Both the position numbers and the translations under genes were made by a program. Below are positions 34,278-42,017 of a stretch of 64,000 nt of DNA, in pieces. The notes beneath the pieces are model-generated. The model saw only the letters and a program-made list of their open reading frames with translations. It had not been told where the DNA came from and made no database searches. This DNA is from Clostridia bacterium (GTDB lineage: Bacteria; Bacillota; Clostridia; Oscillospirales; Acutalibacteraceae): contig JAGAQV010000015.1 in the NCBI GenBank assembly GCA_017622555.1, positions 1-64,000 on the forward strand, given 5' to 3'. Position 1 is the first letter of the stretch; the number at the start of each line of letters is the position of its first letter.

Positions 34278-34799
34278 ATGAAAGCAATGATTATTTTAAT
34301 TACAGGTGCTTCGCACACGGGCAAGACGGCTCTTGCTCAAAAACTACTCGAAAAATATAAATACCCATATCTATCGATAGACCATCTTAAAATGGGCCTT
34401 ATTCGTAGCGATAACACCGAGCTTACACCTTTGAGTGACGACAGTGCCTTGACCAAATATCTTTGGCCGATAGTTCGCGAAATGATTAAAACCGCCATAG
34501 AAAACAAGCAAAATCTTATTGTTGAGGGTTGCTATATTCCGTTCACTTGGCAAGATGATTTTGATAAGGAATATCTCGACCATATAAAATATTATTGCCT
34601 TGTGATGAGCGAAAATTATATAAGAAACAATTTTGATGATATTAAGAAATTCGCCTCAGTTATTGAAAAACGCATTGATGATGACTGTTCGATTGATGGC
34701 TTATTGCAAGATAACTCACAGGTTTTAAACTTATGCAAAAAGCATAATGTAAACTATGTGCTTATTGATGATGAATATAAAATAAATATTGATTTATAA
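34278..34799 (+). CDS. P-loop nucleotide/small-molecule kinase-like protein
   Basis: A 173-aa single-domain P-loop protein: Walker A GASHTGKTALA at residues about 10-20, YLSIDHLKMGLIR as an acceptor-site-like segment, and NLIVEGCYIP as Walker B-like strand. It resembles adenylate-kinase-type or 2-phosphoglycerate-kinase-like P-loop kinases; substrate unknown. Two adjacent ATGs (34278, 34287) are possible starts. Confidence 0.75.
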   Translation: MKAMIILITGASHTGKTALAQKLLEKYKYPYLSIDHLKMGLIRSDNTELTPLSDDSALTKYLWPIVREMIKTAIENKQNLIVEGCYIPFTWQDDFDKEYLDHIKYYCLVMSENYIRNNFDDIKKFASVIEKRIDDDCSIDGLLQDNSQVLNLCKKHNVNYVLIDDEYKINIDL

Positions 34800-34805
34800 C
34801 CAAAC

Positions 34806-34838
34806 AACCGCTGAAGCGTAAAAACTTCAGCGGTTTTA
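34806..34838 (+). terminator. Terminator between convergent genes
   Basis: An AACCGCTGAAG/CTTCAGCGGTT stem with TTTT after it and a run of T on the opposite side. Confidence 0.85.
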
Positions 34839-34841
34839 ATA

Positions 34842-35005
34842 TTACTTATCAAAAGAAACAGGCTTTGTATCGTTTGTAGCAAATGCGTTAGGGCCTGGAT
34901 CCGACATTGAAAAATACATTTTAGCGGCTTTGGTTGTGCCGAAATCTCGGTTAGAGCCTGCGGGTCGATATTGCCATAATATAATTCTTTAATAAAGTCT
35001 TTCAA
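34842..35005 (-). pseudogene. Chimeric gene relic (DUF6809-like 5' end)
   Basis: A good ribosome binding site (GGAGG, 8 nt) precedes TTG and the peptide KDFIKELYYGNIDPQA, which looks like the start of a DUF6809-type protein. After ~17 codons meaningful coding appears to switch by -1 frame to NRDFGTTKAAKMYFSMSD and ends at 34842. Read straight, the frame drifts into low-quality sequence. It looks like two gene fragments joined by deletion next to the prophage edge. Confidence 0.45.
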
Positions 35006-35293
35006 AAACTAACCTCCGTTTGTTTTTGAGTTGAAATTTGGATAGTCTACCCAAAGAGAAAATCCGAACCCACCGCCTATTAGACGGAGGTTCGGATTAT
35101 TCGTGTTTGGTCGAGGTAGCGTTATAGTAATCAAGCGTAAATCCGCATAAATACTGGGTTTTTCGCAGCTATAAACAGTACATATCCTTTGGTTACTATA
35201 TGTTTTGTTAATCAAACTAAAAAAGTATTTAATTAACTTTAAATTTAATTACTTTAAAGTTAGTTATACACAATACTTTTTGGTTAGATTTTA
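35006..35293. other. Gene-free region left of the integrase
   Basis: This holds a hairpin AATCCGAACC/GGTTCGGATT (35061-35098), then AT-rich sequence including TTTAATTACTTTAAAGTTAG-type inverted repeats. The 10-mer TTTGGTCGAG occurs here (about 35104) and again at about 35444 inside the recombinase gene end. The prophage attachment site probably lies in or near this stretch, but I cannot define it without the right end. Confidence 0.4.
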
Positions 35294-35398
35294 AAATTAT
35301 TCATTATTCATCAGCGAAGCGATTTCATCATTCATTATTCATTACGGAAATCCGTTTTAATGAATGATGAATATTGAATAATGAAGAATGAATAGTAC
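35294..35398 (-). repeat. AT-rich palindromic repeat (MITE-like), copy B
   Basis: Reverse-oriented relative to copy A at 10433-10530, sharing its internal ACGGATTT/AAATCCGT core and ATTCATTATTCA arms. It directly follows the recombinase terminator, just as copy A follows a terminator. Confidence 0.75.
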
Positions 35399-35401
35399 AA
35401 A

Positions 35402-35434
35402 ATCAAAAATCCGCCGATTTTCATCAGCGGATTT
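35402..35434 (-). terminator. Terminator overlapping the recombinase stop codon
   Basis: An AAATCCGC/GCGGATTT stem with T-rich tail on the minus strand; the stop codon (35424-35426) lies within the hairpin loop region. Confidence 0.75.
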
Positions 35435-36944
35435 CCGATTTTGGTCGAGCGAAACCCTCAAAATCCGAACTTTTAAGGTATTTCTTTACATCGGATAAAG
35501 TGATTGTACTCTTTACACCCGAATTACTTGTATTATAGGTAATAATTATCTTCTTACCGCCTTTATCGTCTGTATCGAATACAAAAACTTTGTTTACAAG
35601 AGTGTCGATTATTCTTTGCTGATAATCGGGACTGTTTATATCGCCGTTGGTGAGTAAGTCGGTTAGCCAAAATTCTAACCGTTCTGCACTTACTAACGGC
35701 TTTTTATTTTCTTCTACGCTGATTTGCTTCATCAAGTCCGATTTCTGTGCGTTGAGGTCAAGAAGCCTATCTCCCACATCGTCAGTATCAATACCTTGCT
35801 CTACAAGTCGTAAGAGATTGCGTATGCTCGTCTGTGTGAGCTTTAATTCGTTTTGTAATGAAATTAGTCGGCTATGGTCGTTAAACTCTTTCTCGGCTAA
35901 TTCTGCGACTTTGTGGGCTATCTTACGAATAACCCCCGGCTGTAAAATTTTATTTATCGTTTCTTTAACTACTAACTGTTCAATCCAATCTTTTCGTTCT
36001 GCTGCCTTTTTACAAGTGCCTCGTTTCTTTCGGTCGCTACATTTATAATAATTGTAGATATTTCCTGTTTGGCTCGTACCACTTTCGCCGCACATTGAAC
36101 TACCACAATGACCGCAGAATATTTTTCCTGTCAGCATATATTGAGCTGGTGCTTTCATTCGACCTGTCGTTCGCTTATTCCTTTTTAGCATTTCTTGAAC
36201 TTTATCGAATGTTTCTCGGTCTATGATAGCCGGTACTCCGTTTTCAATTTCTAAATCGTTATATGAATATATACCTATATATTTCTTATTTACAAGAATA
36301 CCCGATATACTACCTAAACGGAACGGCATACCTTTTACAGTACGATAACCTTTTTCATTTAATATATCAACTATTTGCCGTTGAGTTTTACCATTTGCGT
36401 ATAAATCGAATATCTCTCTAACTATAGGTGCTGTAGCTGGGTCTATCTCAAATTTCTTATCAGCCGTTTTACGATAACCCAAAGGCATATAACCGCCTGT
36501 TATCATACATTTAAGAGCGTTTTCGTGCATACCTCGTTTGATACCTCGGGAGAGGTTTTCCGAATAGTATTCAGCCATACCCTCTAAAACAGACTCAAGG
36601 ATAATTCCCTCTGGCTCGTCAGTTATGGATTGTTCAGTATAAAATAATCTAACACCGTTCTTTTTGAGTTGTGCCTTATAATGTGCAGAATCGTATCTGT
36701 TTCGGGCAAAACGGTCGAGTGTGTACATAATGACCGCTTGGAAGTGTCCTTTTGCACTGTCTTTAATTAGTCGTTGAAAATCGTCCCTCTTGTCTGTTTT
36801 ACCAGACATAGCTCTGTCAACATATTCACCAATTATAGTTATATTGTTTTGTTCTGCATACGCTCTACATTTACGGATTTGACCCTCGATAGATTCTTCT
36901 CGTTGGTTGTGGCTCGAATAACGAGCATAAATTACACCATTCAT
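35424..36944 (-). CDS. Large serine recombinase (phage integrase)
   Basis: A 506-aa site-specific recombinase: N-terminal catalytic domain with the nucleophile region YARYSSHNQREESIEGQ (Ser about 10-11) and FQAVIMYTLDRFARNRYD; a recombinase domain (about 160-265); a zinc ribbon (FCGHCGSSMCG ... CSDRKKRGTC, about 275-305); and a coiled coil at about 355-420. Such enzymes integrate and excise phages between attP and attB. It is the leftmost phage gene and reads towards the host, as expected next to attL. Confidence 0.93.
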   Translation of the reverse strand: MNGVIYARYSSHNQREESIEGQIRKCRAYAEQNNITIIGEYVDRAMSGKTDKRDDFQRLIKDSAKGHFQAVIMYTLDRFARNRYDSAHYKAQLKKNGVRLFYTEQSITDEPEGIILESVLEGMAEYYSENLSRGIKRGMHENALKCMITGGYMPLGYRKTADKKFEIDPATAPIVREIFDLYANGKTQRQIVDILNEKGYRTVKGMPFRLGSISGILVNKKYIGIYSYNDLEIENGVPAIIDRETFDKVQEMLKRNKRTTGRMKAPAQYMLTGKIFCGHCGSSMCGESGTSQTGNIYNYYKCSDRKKRGTCKKAAERKDWIEQLVVKETINKILQPGVIRKIAHKVAELAEKEFNDHSRLISLQNELKLTQTSIRNLLRLVEQGIDTDDVGDRLLDLNAQKSDLMKQISVEENKKPLVSAERLEFWLTDLLTNGDINSPDYQQRIIDTLVNKVFVFDTDDKGGKKIIITYNTSNSGVKSTITLSDVKKYLKSSDFEGFARPKSEIR

Positions 36945-36957
36945 AACATACCTCTTT

Positions 36958-37256
36958 TGTTACATTTTCTGTTACAAAAACTCTAAAATCTGTTACAGAA
37001 AGTGTCCATAAACTCATTTTGCGGTTTTCAATTTGCACCGCTTTATCATTCAAAATGTGTAACAAATAAAAGTTTCTGTAACAAAATGGACAGAAAGTGT
37101 AACACTAAAAACCCTTATTTTAAGCGGTTTCGTGGCACTTTTGTTACACAAACCATTTTCTTTTTCTAATTTTTATAGAGAATAAAATAATACATATAAA
37201 ATAGTAAGAAAATAATATTATAAAGAATTTGCCAAAAGTTTTTGGTTTCTGTAACA
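36958..37256. repeat. TGTWACA heptamer array L
   Basis: Eight TGTTACA/TGTAACA heptamers start at 36958, 36970, 36991, 37058, 37077, 37098, 37142 and 37250, in a 318-bp gap between the recombinase and repressor genes. The part 37138-37256 (a 26-bp identical block, AT-rich middle, then GGTTTCTGTAACAAAC) is directly repeated at 59826-59945. The gap also must hold the recombinase promoter. No ORF is credible here. Confidence 0.85.
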
Positions 37257-37263
37257 AACGACC

Positions 37264-37731
37264 TTAATTCGAGGTCGCTTTTATTTTCTCATATTCATCG
37301 GCAGCAGCCGCTATAACTCTGGATTTACCTACTAAATTTAGTTTGTCGAACATAGACAGTAATTCCATTATTGCAGACATATCTTCCTCGTCCTTTATAG
37401 ACACCGAACGGATTTCTCCGTTTTCTGTTGAGTGAGTAAGACCAAGCAGACGGTCAACCAATGCTTGTTTATCGCTATCACAAAGCTGGTACTGATGAAT
37501 TAAGTCATTCCATTTAACAGGTTGTTGAAAAGCAGTTCTACCCAATATGTAATCAGCCGACACATCGAAAAAGTCAGCAATCTCGACTATGAATTTTTGG
37601 TATGAGTGCATCTTTCCGCTTTTCCATTCGCTAACGGCAGTTGGTTGTAAGCCTAAAGCAGAGGTAAGGTCGCTATTTTTAATACCTCGTTCTTCAATTA
37701 AACCGAGTATTCTTTCAACGCATTTATTCAT
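37264..37731 (-). CDS. CI-like phage repressor (XRE-type HTH)
   Basis: A 155-aa protein with an N-terminal HTH (GLIEERGIKNSDLTSALGLQPTAVSEWKSGKMH, recognition helix TAVSEWKSG) and a helical C-terminal region without the Ala-Gly/Ser-Lys signature of a self-cleaving peptidase. It likely maintains lysogeny by binding the TTAGAAA-TTTCTAA sites upstream and, later, at 62198. GAGGTG precedes the ATG. Confidence 0.85.
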   Translation of the reverse strand: MNKCVERILGLIEERGIKNSDLTSALGLQPTAVSEWKSGKMHSYQKFIVEIADFFDVSADYILGRTAFQQPVKWNDLIHQYQLCDSDKQALVDRLLGLTHSTENGEIRSVSIKDEEDMSAIMELLSMFDKLNLVGKSRVIAAAADEYEKIKATSN

Positions 37732-37755
37732 TAAAACACCTCATTTTGAAAATAA

Positions 37756-37807
37756 TTAGAAATTTTCTAAAATAATGCTTGACAAATTAGAAAATTTCTA
37801 TTATAAT
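37756..37807. promoter_or_regulatory. Repressor operators and rightward early promoter
   Basis: The rightward promoter is TTGACA (37779-37784), 17-bp spacer, TATAAT (37802-37807). Operator TTAGAAATTTTCTAA lies at 37756-37770 and a near copy TTAGAAAATTTCTAT at 37787-37801, filling the promoter spacer. Partial sites occur at 37924 and 37946. The first operator lies 24 bp upstream of the repressor start codon, allowing autoregulation. A hairpin CCCTC...ATTTTGAGGG at about 37852-37878 sits in the leader. Confidence 0.8.
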
Positions 37808-37976
37808 CGTAATTGTAAATCGAAAGTTGCTAAAAGACAATACAAAACCGACCCTCTAAAATGGCTAAATTTTGAGGGGTGTGTTTCTTATTACCTAATT
37901 GCAATCGTAATTGTAACACAAGGTTAGAATTTTGTCAAGTGATGATTAGAAATTTAACAAGTCTGGAGGTGAACGA

Positions 37977-38189
37977 ATGAATGTCCGTGAAAGATTGAAA
38001 GCTCTCGGTAAAACGCAGAATTGGCTTATCGTTGAAATGAAAAAGCACGATGTCAGCGTACTTACATCGGAATTTAGCAACATTCTAAACGGTGTGCTTA
38101 CTACTCCGAAAGCCGAGAGAGTTCTTAACCTTTGCGACAAAATCCTTACCGAATACGAAAAGGAGGTCGGAAAAAGTGCCGGAGGTTAA
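37977..38189 (+). CDS. Cro-like HTH protein
   Basis: A 70-aa small DNA-binding protein: MNVRERLKALGKTQNWLIVEM, then SEFSNILNGVLTTPKAERVL as the recognition region. It is the first gene under the repressor-controlled rightward promoter, the position of Cro in lambdoid phages. TGGAGGTG is its ribosome binding site. Confidence 0.75.
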   Translation: MNVRERLKALGKTQNWLIVEMKKHDVSVLTSEFSNILNGVLTTPKAERVLNLCDKILTEYEKEVGKSAGG

Positions 38190-38343
38190 ATTGACAGATT
38201 GGCAAATTAAAAACCTTGCCATTCCGTTGGTGAGCAAGGTTGCAGAACAGGTACAAGAGTTCTACGCAAAGCCAGAAAATGAACAACGATTTAGAAAATG
38301 GTACGAGGAAACCTACGGTAAGCCTGTGCCTCAAGGAGTGTGA
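38176..38343 (+). CDS. Small phage protein
   Basis: A 55-aa protein from GTG at 38176 (AGGAGGTCGG upstream): a helical protein beginning LTDWQIKNLAIPLVSKV and ending in WYEETYGKPVPQGV. It overlaps the Cro-like gene by 14 nt. Function unknown. Confidence 0.65.
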   Translation: MPEVKLTDWQIKNLAIPLVSKVAEQVQEFYAKPENEQRFRKWYEETYGKPVPQGV

Positions 38344-38880
38344 TTGAAAATGGCTTCGACAAAATCTCCTAAAAGGAAGCTGAAAATTGTAATGCCCTAC
38401 ATAATTCTTATTGGTATTGTTCTTGTAATCTTCGGTATAGGATTTTTAATCGGTAGATTATGTATTCCTACCAAAGCGATAGACAATACCACGCAAACAA
38501 TTAACTCGACTGTTTCAACCACTGATGAAACAATCGCAGAAACAGAGCCACCTATCGAATGGCTTGAATTTAGAGCTACCGCTTATTGCCCTTGCGAAAA
38601 GTGTTGCGGTAAGTGGGCGACATTAAGACCTAAAGACGAGAACGGACAAACCATTGTTTATGGTGCAACAGGTATTGTTTTGCAGTCGGGAGTAAGTATT
38701 GCTGCTGACACAAGTATTTACCCAATAGGTACAGTTCTTGAAATTCAAGGTTTTGGTGAGTTTATTGTTCAAGACAGAGGCGGCTCAATCAAAGGGAATC
38801 GAGTAGATATATATTTCGATACCCACGATGAAGCGGTTGATTTTGGAGTTCAAGTAGTGAAAGTTCGAGTTATAAAATGA
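38344..38880 (+). CDS. Membrane-anchored 3D-domain protein
   Basis: A 178-aa protein: one N-terminal transmembrane helix (about residues 14-37), a Thr/Ser-rich linker and a 3D (double-psi beta-barrel) domain with CPCEKCCGKWA, TGIVLQSGVSIAAD and the aspartates of VQDRGG ... RVDIYF. Related domains cleave peptidoglycan (MltA/Rpf-like), but its place in the early operon is unusual. The TTG at 38344, 6 nt after AAGGAG, is preferred to the ATG at 38350. Confidence 0.8.
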   Translation: MKMASTKSPKRKLKIVMPYIILIGIVLVIFGIGFLIGRLCIPTKAIDNTTQTINSTVSTTDETIAETEPPIEWLEFRATAYCPCEKCCGKWATLRPKDENGQTIVYGATGIVLQSGVSIAADTSIYPIGTVLEIQGFGEFIVQDRGGSIKGNRVDIYFDTHDEAVDFGVQVVKVRVIK

Positions 38881-38977
38881 AAAACCGCCTTTACCGATGC
38901 CCCGGTGAAAAGCGGTCTGGAAAAATATCCTACATCATTATATCACAAACTTTACGAAAAAGAAAGAGGTTTTTAGA

Positions 38978-39106
38978 ATGTCGGAAAATAATCCTGTGGT
39001 ATGTCTTTGTTGGAATTGCGGCAAAGAAATCCACGCTGACGAAAGACAGAATTTCGTAAATGAAGAAATGTGGTGCAACGAATGTGCCGGAAATGGAGAA
39101 AACTAA
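38978..39106 (+). CDS. Zinc-ribbon microprotein
   Basis: A 42-aa protein with two Cys pairs: CLCWNCGKEIHADE ... WCNECAGNGEN. GAAAGAGG lies upstream of the ATG and the stop overlaps the next start (TAATG). A compact zinc finger of unknown role; overlooked by length cut-offs. Confidence 0.65.
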   Translation: MSENNPVVCLCWNCGKEIHADERQNFVNEEMWCNECAGNGEN

Positions 39107-39651
39107 TGGAAAACTTAAATGTATTAAATATCGGTGAACGCTTTGAGTTCAAAGGTTTCGAGTGGAAAGTTCTTGATAAAGACGAAAGCGGTATCTTCGC
39201 TGTAATGACAGACTTTTGGCAGACACTTCCGTTCGATACGAACAACTGTAACAACTGGGAAAAATCTTCCCTCCGCAGAGTTCTTAATAGTGAATTTCTT
39301 GACATCATCGGCAAGAAAAATCTTGTTCCTGTCGAGAGCGACCTTATTGCCGATAACGGCGATAGAGCCTACGGTAAAACAACCGATTATATCACTATTC
39401 TTTCTTGCGACCAGATTAGAAAGTATTTCGGTCTTGTTCCTAAATACGAAAGCGATTGGTCTTGGACACTTACTCCGTGGTCGTGCATCTCTGGTGGCGC
39501 TAACCGTGTTCGTTCTGTTTATCCGACAGGTACCATCTACGACTACGGTGCGAGCAACAGTAACGGAGTCGCCCCAGCTTGTAAATTCGCATCTTCTAAT
39601 CTTAAATTGTGCCGACAGGCACATCTCGTAGAGGTTGACGGCGATGAATAA
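39106..39651 (+). CDS. DUF6273-like phage protein
   Basis: A 181-aa protein with the pattern of DUF6273 (FKGFEWKVLDKDESG, NNWEKSSLRRVLNSEFLD, WSWTLTPW near residue 122). These domains often occur in phage and surface-type proteins; function unknown. Start chosen at ATG 39106, overlapping the zinc-ribbon stop. Confidence 0.7.
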   Translation: MENLNVLNIGERFEFKGFEWKVLDKDESGIFAVMTDFWQTLPFDTNNCNNWEKSSLRRVLNSEFLDIIGKKNLVPVESDLIADNGDRAYGKTTDYITILSCDQIRKYFGLVPKYESDWSWTLTPWSCISGGANRVRSVYPTGTIYDYGASNSNGVAPACKFASSNLKLCRQAHLVEVDGDE

Positions 39652-40405
39652 TTGTTTTCGTAAGAACGGTGTAGCGTTGTTCAATCAAGACTGTTTGGAA
39701 GTGCTACATTCGTTCCCAGACGAAAGCATTGATTTAATTGTGACAGACCCCCCCTATACTACAACACCCCGAGGTAACGCTGGTAATAGTGGAGGAATGT
39801 TACAAAAGAAAATCAATAAGGACGGAAAGGTCTTTACCCACAACAGTATTACGGCTCTCGAATATGCTCCCGAGTTTTATCGTTTACTCAAAGACGGTAG
39901 CCATTGTTACATAATGACGAATCATATACACCTTATCGAATTTCTTAATACCTTTACTGATTTGCGAACTGACGAGGAACGAAAGCAAGGTAAGAAACCC
40001 TACGGCTTTCATTTTATCAAAAGTTTGATTTGGAACAAAGGTAACAAGATACAAGGTCAGTTTTATATGAGCCAATTTGAGTATATTTTATTCTTCCGAA
40101 AAGGACGAGGGGTAAAAATCAATAACTGTGGAACGGCTGATATTCTCGATATACCGAATAAGAAAACTAAAGGTGCAGACGGTAAAAATCTACACGATAC
40201 CGAAAAGCCTGTAGAACTTATGAAAATACTTATCGAAAATTCAAGTCAACCAAACCAAATTGTATTAGACCCTTTTGCCGGGATAGGCGGTGTGCCAAGA
40301 GCTTGTATTCAAAGCGGTCGTAAATGTATTGCTTGTGAAATAGACCCTACCTACTGCGAAACAATGACTGAGTTAGTGGAGAGTGAAACATTATGCAAGT
40401 TATAA
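39644..40405 (+). CDS. DNA adenine/N4-cytosine-type methyltransferase
   Basis: A 253-aa Class-beta amino-methyltransferase: catalytic DPPY at about residues 35-38 (VTDPPYTTTPRG) precedes the SAM-binding motif I (VLDPFAGIGGVPRACI, about 207-222), the order of beta-class enzymes. It should methylate adenine-N6 (or cytosine-N4) in a short DNA target. No restriction endonuclease is adjacent, so it is a solitary, probably protective phage methylase. ATG 39644 overlaps the upstream gene by 8 nt. Confidence 0.9.
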   Translation: MNNCFRKNGVALFNQDCLEVLHSFPDESIDLIVTDPPYTTTPRGNAGNSGGMLQKKINKDGKVFTHNSITALEYAPEFYRLLKDGSHCYIMTNHIHLIEFLNTFTDLRTDEERKQGKKPYGFHFIKSLIWNKGNKIQGQFYMSQFEYILFFRKGRGVKINNCGTADILDIPNKKTKGADGKNLHDTEKPVELMKILIENSSQPNQIVLDPFAGIGGVPRACIQSGRKCIACEIDPTYCETMTELVESETLCKL

Positions 40406-40638
40406 CAGTAGAAGACTGTCGCAATTTGCGAGAGCGATTTATGGAGTTCGCTAACCGACAAGAGCAACACGCTTTTCCTTTTCTTGCGATGATAAATCTT
40501 CGCTTGGACACAACGCTTGAGGCAATCGAAAAAGACGGCGAAGTTAAAAATCAAAAAGATATAAACGCTATGTTTCGTGTTGTTCTACGAGTTATGGGCG
40601 AAGACTACTCGGCTTACAAGGAGAACTTAAATGAATAA
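40393..40638 (+). CDS. Small phage protein
   Basis: An 81-aa helical protein (MQVITVEDCRNLRERFMEF ... MFRVVLRVMGEDYSAY). It overlaps both neighbours by 8-13 nt, so it belongs to the early operon. Function unknown. Confidence 0.65.
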   Translation: MQVITVEDCRNLRERFMEFANRQEQHAFPFLAMINLRLDTTLEAIEKDGEVKNQKDINAMFRVVLRVMGEDYSAYKENLNE

Positions 40639-41032
40639 TAAAAAATTAGGTAACGAGTTTGAACGAGCGTTATGTGAATTGTTATTCAATAAAGGCTTTT
40701 GGGTACATAATTTCGCAAACAAGACAACAGGTCAACCGGCAGATATAATTGCCTGTAAAAATAAAATTGCACTGTTGATTGATGCAAAAGAGTGTACTCG
40801 GGACAGTTACGATACCCGGAGAATAGAGGAAAACCAGAAAAATTCAATGTTTCTTTGGGAGCAGTGCGGAAATGGTTTAGGCTATTTCGCTCTAAAACTT
40901 TCCGATGAAACTATCTATATGATTAACCATAATGCTATGTTACTTGCTCGGCAGCACAAAAGAACGCTAAATAAAAACGACATAATTGCACTTGGAATAC
41001 CTTTTAAAGATTGGTTGGTGCAGTTTGAATGA
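40631..41032 (+). CDS. RecU/Holliday-junction-resolvase-like nuclease
   Basis: A 133-aa PD-(D/E)XK nuclease-fold protein: GNEFERALCELLFNKGFWV, then TGQPADIIACKNKIALLIDAKEC, matching the D...(D/E)xK order, with a Gly-Leu-Gly-Tyr-Phe strand. It resembles RecU-type or archaeal Holliday-junction resolvases and would cut recombination or replication intermediates. Overlaps neighbours by 4-8 nt. Confidence 0.75.
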   Translation: MNNKKLGNEFERALCELLFNKGFWVHNFANKTTGQPADIIACKNKIALLIDAKECTRDSYDTRRIEENQKNSMFLWEQCGNGLGYFALKLSDETIYMINHNAMLLARQHKRTLNKNDIIALGIPFKDWLVQFE

Positions 41033-42003
41033 GAGAGCCAAATACGCAATATATTTTATCTCTTTCTTATGGTAAGGATAGTTTGGCTTGTCTTGAGGCG
41101 ATACGCTTACTCGGTTTGCCTCTTGACAGAATAGTACACGCTGAAATATGGGCGACTGATACTATACCGGCTGACTTACCGCCTATGGTCGATTTTAAGC
41201 AGAAAGCAGACTGTATTATCGAGGAAAGGTATGGTATTACGGTCGAACATATCTGTGCGACCCGAGAGAGAGAGAGAGAGGAACGACTCTCATACGAAAA
41301 GCAATTCTACACCTTGCGGTTTAACAAAGAACGACAAGATTACAGTTTGTACGGATTCCCTGTACGAAAAGGACAATGGTGTACTTCCAAACTCAAAACA
41401 GAAGTCCTCACCAAGTTCTTTAATCAAAGTAACATACGAAATGCTGTTCTACGAGATACCGACAAGGGTAACGAAAAACAGTCGTTTTCAAGACGGAATA
41501 GTGGGTTTTCCGATACGAGCGATGCCGTGGTGCAATTCCCGATTGAAAACACGACCGTTGAACAAAGTGCTTTTTCTCAATGCCCCAAGCACAAGGGGCA
41601 TAAAACAAATATTGTGCAGTATCTCGGCATAGCAGCAGACGAGCCAGAAAGAATAGAGCGACATACCAAACAAGGCATAATTTTACCTCTGGTCGAACTC
41701 GGTTGGGACGAACAGATGTGTCGTAAATGGTGTGAAGAAAACGATTTGTTATCGCCTATTTATACTACCGCAACACGAGGCGGTTGTTGGTTTTGTCATA
41801 ATCAAGGTGTCGAGCAGTTACGACTTTTGCGAAAAGATTACCCAGAATATTGGGAACTTATGCTCAAATGGGATAACGACAGTCCTGTTACTTTCCACCC
41901 AGACGGACATACAGTACACGATTTTGAGAAAAGGTTTGCTGCCGAAGACAAAGGGCTTATAAAAGCCGGAGATACAAAGTTTAGGTGGAAACAAGTTCTT
42001 TGA
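41029..42003 (+). CDS. PP-loop PAPS reductase-like protein with internal out-of-frame duplication
   Basis: A 324-aa protein with the PP-loop SYGKDS (residues 13-18), GCWFCHNQ near the C-terminus and YLGIAADEPERIERH. Phage PAPS-reductase-like proteins are linked to DNA base or nucleotide modification; function is unproven. Odd feature: residues about 88-131 (GFPVRKGQWCTSKLKT) have a diverged second copy at nt 41432-41572 that encodes GFPIRAMPWCNSRLKT only in the +1 frame. The intervening in-frame translation is unnatural. A (GA)8 tract lies at 41264-41280. Confidence 0.8.
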   Translation: MREPNTQYILSLSYGKDSLACLEAIRLLGLPLDRIVHAEIWATDTIPADLPPMVDFKQKADCIIEERYGITVEHICATREREREERLSYEKQFYTLRFNKERQDYSLYGFPVRKGQWCTSKLKTEVLTKFFNQSNIRNAVLRDTDKGNEKQSFSRRNSGFSDTSDAVVQFPIENTTVEQSAFSQCPKHKGHKTNIVQYLGIAADEPERIERHTKQGIILPLVELGWDEQMCRKWCEENDLLSPIYTTATRGGCWFCHNQGVEQLRLLRKDYPEYWELMLKWDNDSPVTFHPDGHTVHDFEKRFAAEDKGLIKAGDTKFRWKQVL

Positions 42004-42017
42004 AAGGAGGAAAAGGT

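Noticed and set aside
35009..35215. 68-aa minus-strand frame near the prophage edge
   Set aside because: No clear ribosome binding site or family likeness; treated as gene-free sequence.
36958..37256. CRISPR-like array
   Set aside because: The heptamers are short, occur in both orientations and have irregular spacing; no spacer-repeat structure or cas genes.
38877..39059. 60-aa open frame starting at an ATGA overlap
   Set aside because: It runs out of frame across the Cys-rich zinc-ribbon gene at 38978, which has the better ribosome binding site and composition.
41231..41632. 133-aa +1-frame ORF as an independent gene
   Set aside because: Its only protein-like part is the duplicated block of the PAPS reductase-like gene; there is no ribosome binding site, and the N-terminal part is a shadow.
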